A DNA stretch of 64,000 bases from Cervus elaphus (lineage: Eukaryota; Chordata; Mammalia; Artiodactyla; Cervidae), in the NCBI RefSeq assembly GCF_910594005.1, contig NC_057818.1:61950001-62014000 (forward strand), written 5' to 3'. The first letter of the stretch is position 1, and each line of letters starts with the position of its first letter. This document shows, piece after piece, positions 57,436-64,000 of this stretch. A program made the translations under genes and the position numbers. The notes below the pieces were generated by a model. The model ran no database searches, was not told the DNA's origin, and was given only the letters and a program-made list of their open reading frames with translations.

Positions 57436-58474
57436 CTGCATGTTCTATGATACAAAACAGGAAATATCACCAGAACCTGACTGATAAATCTTTCTGGGTG
57501 TTTTTCCAGTTTTTGAGCAATTTCACAAAAGCCTGTCTCAGTGGCATTGTGACAGTGATGTTCACATGTGCTGTGACCATCCCCTTTCATTCTCAGTAAA
57601 TGGTATAGGAATTTTTCCTCAGGATAACATTATCTCAGTTCACATCCTCATATTTTGAGGCTATTGTGTAAACTGTTGTTAATGTCTTTTGGTCATCTAT
57701 GTGCCATTGTTCTTTGTACATCAACAGCTGATTTTGAAACATCTAAATCAGAGAACTTAGGAAGTGGAGTGATACTTTTAATCTGAACTGTAATTCATTT
57801 TTTGTTTAATAGACTGTCCAGTCCCCATGGAGTGGTCCTCACCCCCTGTGGAACGTCACTGGGCCACATACTCAAGAGTTTATTTCTGATGTCTCTGTTG
57901 TATACCACTGGTCTCTCTGTTTTTATGCTCATACCACGCTGCTTGGGTTAGTTTAGGTTTCTAAGAATTTTGAAATAATTGTGAAACTTCCAGCTTTCTT
58001 CTTTTCAATCTTGGTTTTGCTATTGAGTGTCTTTTGAGAATGCATTTGACTCTTAGGATGTATCTGTTTCTTCAAAAAAATCACAGTAATACTTGTTACA
58101 CACTGTTGGGATTTTATTGGGGATTGGGTTGATTCTGTTGACCACTCAGGGTAGTATTTACACCCTGATCGTATTTACTTCTAATCCATTGAGCTTGGGA
58201 TGTCTGCATTAATTTGACTTTTCAGATATTTTTCAGTTGTGTTTTCAGTTCATAGTGCATATATCTTTCCCTTCTTCTGTATGGTGTTGCTGAACACTTT
58301 ATTTTTTTGATGGTATCGTAAATGGAATTTTCTTAATTTAATTCTTGATTTTTTTTGTTGTTAATGTAGGGAAAAAGTATTGATTTTTGTATATTGTCAT
58401 TTTTATGAGTTCATTGTTATTATTATTATTATTTTTTGAGTTCATTATTTTTATCAGTTTTTTTTTCCAGACTC

Positions 58475-58608
58475 TTCAGAGCTTTTTATTTATTTTATTT
58501 TGCCACAACACGCACCATGTGGGATTCTAGATCCCCCACCAGGGATCGATCCTGGCAGTGGAAGCCTGGAGTCCTAACCTTGCCAAGACCGCCAAGGAAT
58601 TCTCCAGG
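58475..58608 (-). repeat. CHR-type SINE, antisense, nested in L1
   Basis: The plus strand reads 'caccatgtgggattctagat' and 'cctggagtcctaacc'. Confidence 0.75.
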
Positions 58609-58684
58609 GTTTCTTATATTTCATTTGTCAACAGAGATGTTTTGCTTCTTTTTTCTATTGGGATTGTTTTATGTGTTTTTACTG

Positions 58685-58822
58685 CCTTTGAGTTCTTGCT
58701 AGAAATTCTAGTAATTTCTTTTTTTAGAGATAGTGCAAGTATCCTTGTCTAGTACCTTTGCGTTCTTGCTAGAAATTCTAGTAATTTCTTTTTTTAGAGA
58801 TGGTGCAAGTATCCTTGTCTAG
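58685..58822. repeat. 70-base tandem duplication
   Basis: Copy 1 starts cctttgagtt at 58,685 and copy 2 starts cctttgcgtt at 58,755. They differ at about two positions, so the duplication is young. Confidence 0.9.
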
Positions 58823-58999
58823 ATGTCAGGGGAAAAGTTTTAAGTCATTCCACATTGAGTATGATGTTAGCTGTGGGCTCTTGATACATGTCCTTTATTG
58901 TGTTGAGATCATTTTTTTCTATTTCTAGTTTACTGAATGTTTCTATCATATTTTTAGCATTTTCACCTGAGGGAACCTCTGGGAATGGTGAGGCTTGTG

Positions 59000-60555
59000 C
59001 CAGTTCATTCTCAATGCAATGTAAGGAGGAGGAGGGGAGTCAAAGGCCAGGAAATTGTCATGAACTTTCCTACATTTTTCAGTTTAGTGTTTTCTGGACA
59101 GGCATCTGTTTGAGTGCTGCTGCTCCTTTACCAGTTGGGTGAGTTTTCCCAAATTGTTTTCTGCTTTTTTGTTTTTTCTGCTTTGTTTTAACTTGGCTCC
59201 CTCATGGGTAATGAGTGCCTGTGGTTTACTACTGTCCTGCTGACATCACTCCTCATGGTTTTTTCCTTTGAGAGTTTGTGTTAAGAATTTAATGATATGA
59301 TTTGTAGTTTTTAGAGAGGCCAGCTAAAAGAACAGTGTTATGTTTAATAATAAGGAGAGTTAGCATAAAAATTTTGTATACAAAAGTATATTATGTAATT
59401 AATATTTTAGTTACTTTTTTCTTTTTTAACTTACTTAACTGTTTTGATTATATCCTGAAATATGTCTTCATTATATCTTCAGGCTTTGTCAATCACTTTC
59501 TCCTATCTTTGTTTGTTTCCTCATACAAACTCTGCTAACCCAACTAGGAGACCTTCATTCTGAAATCACGATCTCCCTCCTTTACAGTACTGTTGATCTG
59601 ATTACTTTGCTCTGCATTTGTGTGTACAGATTAGACTCCTTGTAATGGTCTTCTCCTGGTTTTTTCTTCTGCTTTCTGCTGAGAACATTATTGCAGAGTC
59701 TCCTGGAATACTATATATGTTTATATTGAGCATATATGCGGAAATACAGTCACTAAAATACTCAGTTGGATACACTGCATAGCAAATAGTGTAATAGATT
59801 GAGAGTTAATTTCCTTCTACAGTGTTTAAATCTCATTTGGTTTTTTCCCATACTCATAGTATAATTCCCCTAGTTAAAAATGGTACAGAAGTATACTATT
59901 GCTAAACCAATTCTTCTTTTGTTTTAAAGTCAGTATTTTAGTTGCCCTTGTACAGTGGTATTCACACAGTCAAAAGCTATGCAGATATGTGTACTCTGTG
60001 CTCCACTCAGGCCGTTTCTCAGTGTGATCTTTCCTTATTACATGGTACCATGATGTGAATGGAAAGATTCTTATTTTCTAGTATATTTAAGTTATATCCT
60101 AAATGTCTCAATTTCCACAGCACTCTTTCACCATCCCGCCACCATCCACTTTACTTACACTGTAAAAATAACACCTCTGTGTATTGAACAGCTTTCTCAT
60201 GACACAACCTAAATCACTTTGTGCAGCTGTGACAACCCAGAAACCATTTCCAGGAGGGGTGGCTGAATCCCCTTAGTAGTTACACAGCTCACTTCTTGTG
60301 TCTTCCTTGACGTTTTCTTTCTTAACTCCTGATATTTGTCATAGTATTTTGTAATCTAGACTGCTTGGGTGGACAGTCATGTTTAAGAATATGTTGTCTC
60401 AGTCTGTAGATCAAAATTCATAGTGTGGTTCTCACTGTGTTCAGTGTCAATTGGGGGTCATGTACATAAATCTGTGATTCCACTTTCCTTACTTGAAACA
60501 TTGTGATTATTTTCCTCAAGACTTTCAAAAGAAATTAGTAATGTTAGATGGCATG
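59000..60555 (+). other. Locus C intron, partly homologous to locus B
   Basis: The 59.94-60.45 kb part matches locus B 31.65-32.2 kb. The rest is unassigned, and no exon is supported. Confidence 0.5.
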
Positions 60556-60557
60556 AA

Positions 60558-60685
60558 ATGTCTTTTTTTGGGGGGGCGGGGGCACACCATGCTGCTTATA
60601 GGATTTAGTTTCCCAATGGAACCTGGACCTAGCTCAGTGAAAGTGGTGAGTTTTAACCACTGAACTGCCAGGGAATTCTCAGAAA
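60558..60685 (-). repeat. CHR-type SINE, antisense
   Basis: The plus strand reads 'ttagtttcccaatggaacct' and 'accactgaactgccagggaa'. Confidence 0.75.
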
Positions 60686-60764
60686 TAGTGCTTTTTTTTT
60701 TTCTTTTGAGAAAGATCTTTATTTGCTTTAAAATTTTTACAGTAGTAAAAATTATATATTATAC

Positions 60765-60905
60765 ATTGTGTGTGTGTAGGCACAGTCATTAAGTCATGTC
60801 AAACTCTTTTGTGACCCCCTTAGACTGAAGCTGACCAGGCTTCTCTGCTCATGAAATTTTCCAGGTAGAATACTGGAGTGGGTTGACATTTCCTACTCCA
60901 GAAAT
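60765..60905 (-). repeat. Bov-A fragment, antisense
   Basis: The plus strand carries 'agtcatgtcaaactcttttg' and 'aatactggagtgggttgaca'. Confidence 0.8.
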
Positions 60906-61810
60906 AGTGCATTTTTATATTAACAAATCAAAAGTGACTTTTGTATAAAAATATCATTCAGGTATGTTTATTATATCCGTTTTTTCTATTATATATTGTA
61001 TTCCTTTTTCTTGCAATTTGTTCTCAACCATATTGTATATGACCCTAGTTAAATAAATTCGCAATATATATTTTGGAGACAATGACCTGGATATTTTAGG
61101 GCACTGCACAGGTACGGAGTTGCTCTGTGTAATAGCTGTTAATGTAAGTGGAGAATATTTCATTTATTAATATTTAAATTTTATTTGTAGAAGGTGGTCT
61201 TTTAGAATTTTTATGCTGCTTCATGGGTATATAGTTTTGCAGGAGGTATTTAAAAGAACATTTTATTTTTTAAAAAACTTCTATCACATTTGCTATTTTC
61301 TCTGTTATATTTGTTTCTGAATTTGAAACTGCCACTCATTGCGATTATTCATTAAATAAGTTTGTTTTGGATTATTCATTGTTGTAATAGATTTTTTCAG
61401 ATTTTTTAGCATTCATTTATATTTAACAAGTATGTATAATATAGTATAATATTTTCTCCTCAGTTATGAGGCACCAGTAAGTATTTTTAATGATAATTGG
61501 TATGTGCTTTGGTGTCATGGTTGAAATATACACTTTTGATAGGTAACAGAAGTTTTTACAATGAGTGTTTTTACGTAAGTTGTTTGAAAATTGGGTGCCC
61601 TAAAAGTAAGTGGAATTATCTCAGATCACTTTATCTTTACTAAAGAATCATTCATTTTGTGTTTGCAAAGGTTTTAATATCATGATGGGGAATTTTCATA
61701 ACTCCTTTTTATGTTAGTACTAGTTTGGTGTAATATCACATATTTAACATGATATATTTACTTACAAATTGTAATGAATAGGATTACTTATGGTTCTTTA
61801 TATCTTGTAG
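60906..61810 (+). other. Intron upstream of the locus C finger exon
   Basis: AT-rich and homologous to 32.7-34.2 kb of locus B, without the SINEs and L1 end found there. No exon supported. Confidence 0.5.
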
Positions 61811-63420
61811 ATATCTCTCATATGCAAGTTATCAAGAAATTACAACTAAATGCAAACATTTATAGAGGAGAAGGATTCCAAACATTGATACTGGGAAGAC
61901 ACAAAAGGAATAAAATTGAAGATTTTTACCTCAGGGAAATCCAGGAAAATATGTGTGACTTTGAGTCTCAGCCAAGAGATGAGGAAAGAAATTACAAAGG
62001 AAAGCGTGTATCCCATGACAAAAATCTCCCCTGTAAGAGACAGCGGCATGGTAGACACATTGCAGGAATTCAGCCTATTGAAAACAGACTTCCTTTAAAC
62101 TTTGAGAATGAACTGCAGCTTTGTAAAAGTGAACAGAAAATTGATGAATTTAATGATGCTCACAGGAGTATCATCATTAATGCCTCATTTTCACCACTTC
62201 AAGGAGTTTCTTCTACTATCCAGTCCAACCTTGGTAATCCATGTGTGAATGATTTTATGCATCCTTCAGTACTGACACAAGATCAGAGGGCACACAAGGA
62301 CAGCCCTTACAATTGTAATCAGAGTGGTCAAACCATTCATCAACGCTTAAACCTCACTCAACATCAGTTGATCCATACAGGAGAGAAAATCTTTAATTGT
62401 GATGTATGTCACAAAGTGTTTAGTCAACATTCAGACCTTGCTATTCATCAAACAATTCATACTGCAGAGAAATCTTACAAGTATAACAAGTGTGGCAAAA
62501 CCCTTAACTGTGGATTGCACCTCACTGGACATCAAATAATCCATACAAAAGAGAACTTATATAAGTGTGATATATGTGAAAAAGTGTTTACTCAAAGTTC
62601 ATACCTTACAGTTCATCAGAGAATACATACTGGAGAGAAACCATACAAATGTAATGAATGTGGCAAGGTGTTTAGTCAGAATTCATACCTTGCAAAACAT
62701 CGCAGAATTCATACTGGAGAGAAACCTTACAAATGTAGTGAATGTGGCAAAGCTTTCAGTCAAAAAGGAAACCTTGCAAGTCATCAGAGAATTCATACTG
62801 GAGAGAAACCTTACCAGTGTAACGAGTGTGGTAAAATGTTCAGTATTAGATCAACCCTTGTCAGTCATCAGATCATTCATACTGGAGAGAAACATTACAA
62901 ATGTAATGAGTGTGGCAAAACTTTTTATTTTGGCTCACATCTCATACAACATCAAATCATCCATTCAGGAGATAAACCATATAAATGTGACATCTGTGGG
63001 AAAGTCTTTGGTCAAAATTCATACCTTGCAGTTCATCGGAGAATTCATACTGGGGAAAAGCCCTACGAATGTAAAGACTGTGGCAAAATCTTTAATCACA
63101 GCTCAAACCTCAAGAGACATCAGATAATCCATACAGGACAGAAATTATGTAAATGTGATATATGTGGCAGAGTCTTCAGTTATAATTCATACCTTGCAAT
63201 TCACCGGAGAACTCATACTGGAGAGAAACCTTACAAATGTAACGAGTGTGGCAAGGTCTTCAATCGGAATTCAAATCTTGCAATTCATCAGAGAATTCAT
63301 ACTGGAGAGAAACCTTACAAGTGTAACGAGTGTGGCAGCTGCTTTAGTCGAAAGGCATACCTGGCAAAGCATCAGAGTGTTCATACGAAAGGGAAACCTT
63401 TCAAAAACAAAGACTGTTGA
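61811..63420 (+). CDS. Locus C coding exon 3: zinc-finger array
   Basis: The exon follows the acceptor 'tatcttgtag'; the joined protein is 583 residues. Residues 48-213 form the spacer (DISHMQVIKKLQ, CDFESQPRDEERNYKGK, FMHPSVLTQDQRAH). Residues 214-577 are 13 units of 28 residues. Unit 1 (YNCNQSGQTIH) has lost its second Cys and Phe, and unit 3 (YKYNKCGKTL) its first Cys and Phe. The other 11 are canonical. Predicted contacts (-1,2,3,6) of units 2 and 4-13: QSDI, QSYV, QSYK, QGNS, ISTS, FSHQ, QSYV, HSNR, YSYI, RSNI, RAYK. A TGA stops the protein at the start of unit 14 (FKNKDC). Expected role: nuclear repressor binding a long DNA site, recruiting TRIM28 through its KRAB box. I cannot name the orthologue. 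Confidence 0.95.
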
Positions 63421-64000
63421 CAAGCCTTTACTTAAATCTCAGCCGTCAATACATTTGTTGTTGTTCAGTTGCTAAGTCATGTCTGACTCCTTGCAAACCC
63501 ATGGGCTGCAGCACACCAGGCTTCCCTATCCTTCACTGTCTCCTGGGGTTTGCTCAAACTCATGTCCATTGAGTCAGTGATGCTGTCTTAATTATCTCAT
63601 CCTCTGTTTCCCTCTTCTACTTTTGCCTTCAGTCTTTTCCAGCATCAGGGGCTTTTCTAATCAGTCAGCTCTTCATATCAGGTAGCCAAAGTACTGGCTT
63701 CAGCTTCAACATCAGTCCTTCCAATGAATATTCAGGGGTGATTTCACCTACTCTAACTGGACAGAACCTCTAGACATGTATTGAGCTAGAGGCTCAATGA
63801 ATTTTGAGTCAAAATTCATACTTTAAGGTGAACCGATGTTTCATGTTGGAGAGAAACCTGACAAATATAATGACTGATAAATCTGTCAGTGTACTGTGAA
63901 GCCTACCTTCCTGTCAGGTAACCCACATTGATGACAAACTTTAAGGAAGTGTTTTTAGCAGGTGTCGCCATCTTAGGCTGCATTGAAAATATCATTCTGG
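63421..64000 (+). pseudogene. Ghost zinc fingers in the locus C 3' UTR, split by BovB
   Basis: Directly after the stop, 'cctttacttaaatctcagcc' matches 'cctttacttaattctcaacc' of locus B. Finger relics return at about 63,815-63,900 ('ggagagaaacctgacaaata') and the tail 'ccatcttaggctgcattgaa' matches locus B at about 36,056. The window ends inside this tail. Confidence 0.8.
63455..63755 (-). repeat. BovB 3' end fragment, antisense
   Basis: The plus strand reads 'agtcatgtctgactccttgc' through 'ttccaatgaatattcagggg', matching the left 270 bases of the 19.87 kb BovB. It inserted into the ghost-finger tail and is absent from that place in locus B. Confidence 0.9.

Larger units (their letters stand above)
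57790..58960 (-). repeat. L1 ORF2 remnant, antisense, with nested SINE
   Basis: The plus strand carries 'ttatgctcataccacgctgc', 'tggggattgggttgattctg' and 'atgatgttagctgtgggctc', reversed L1 ORF2 landmarks. A 70-base tandem duplication (58,685-58,822) lies inside it. Confidence 0.75.

Overview
The window looks like nuclear DNA of a ruminant, most likely a bovid such as cattle. It carries dozens of Bov-tA/Bov-A SINEs, CHR-type tRNA-Glu SINEs, RTE-type BovB LINE copies and L1 fragments. All gene content is a cluster of KRAB-C2H2 zinc-finger (KZNF) genes. I see no bacterial, plasmid or phage features, no CRISPR array, and no tRNA or rRNA gene.

Three related KZNF loci share one exon plan: a CpG-island promoter with a non-coding first exon, a mini-exon coding only MA(I/V/L)(S/P)Q, a 127-base KRAB-A exon ending in phase 1, and one long zinc-finger exon opening with the codon completed as Asp (DIS...). 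No KRAB-B exon was seen. Locus A (minus strand, about 17.7 kb down to 1.7 kb) is a pseudogene. Its KRAB exon has a one-base insertion and a Trp-to-stop change, its finger exon has two frame breaks, and a solo LTR with a clean target duplication sits just inside intron 1. Locus B (plus, about 24.9-36.1 kb) joins to an intact 538-residue protein with 13 fingers. Locus C (plus, about 43.9-63.9 kb) joins to an intact 583-residue protein with 13 finger units, two of them degenerate. A and B are head to head; B and C are in tandem.

The three loci match in promoters, intron 1 purine tracts, the flank of the ATG exon, an antisense L1 in the intron before the KRAB exon, the intron after the KRAB exon, and decayed 'ghost' fingers past the stop. 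They therefore arose by duplication of one whole gene. Two further relics suggest older members: a decayed minus-strand finger array near 41.6-42.1 kb and a single decayed plus-strand finger near 23.5 kb. An extra copy of the ATG-exon flank lies at 42.8-43.1 kb.

By family knowledge the two intact proteins should be nuclear DNA-binding repressors acting through TRIM28/KAP1, often directed at transposable elements. Their predicted DNA-contact residues differ, so their targets probably differ. Coordinates of repeats are read by eye and are approximate to roughly 5-20 bases; splice junctions were read base by base from paralogue comparison.
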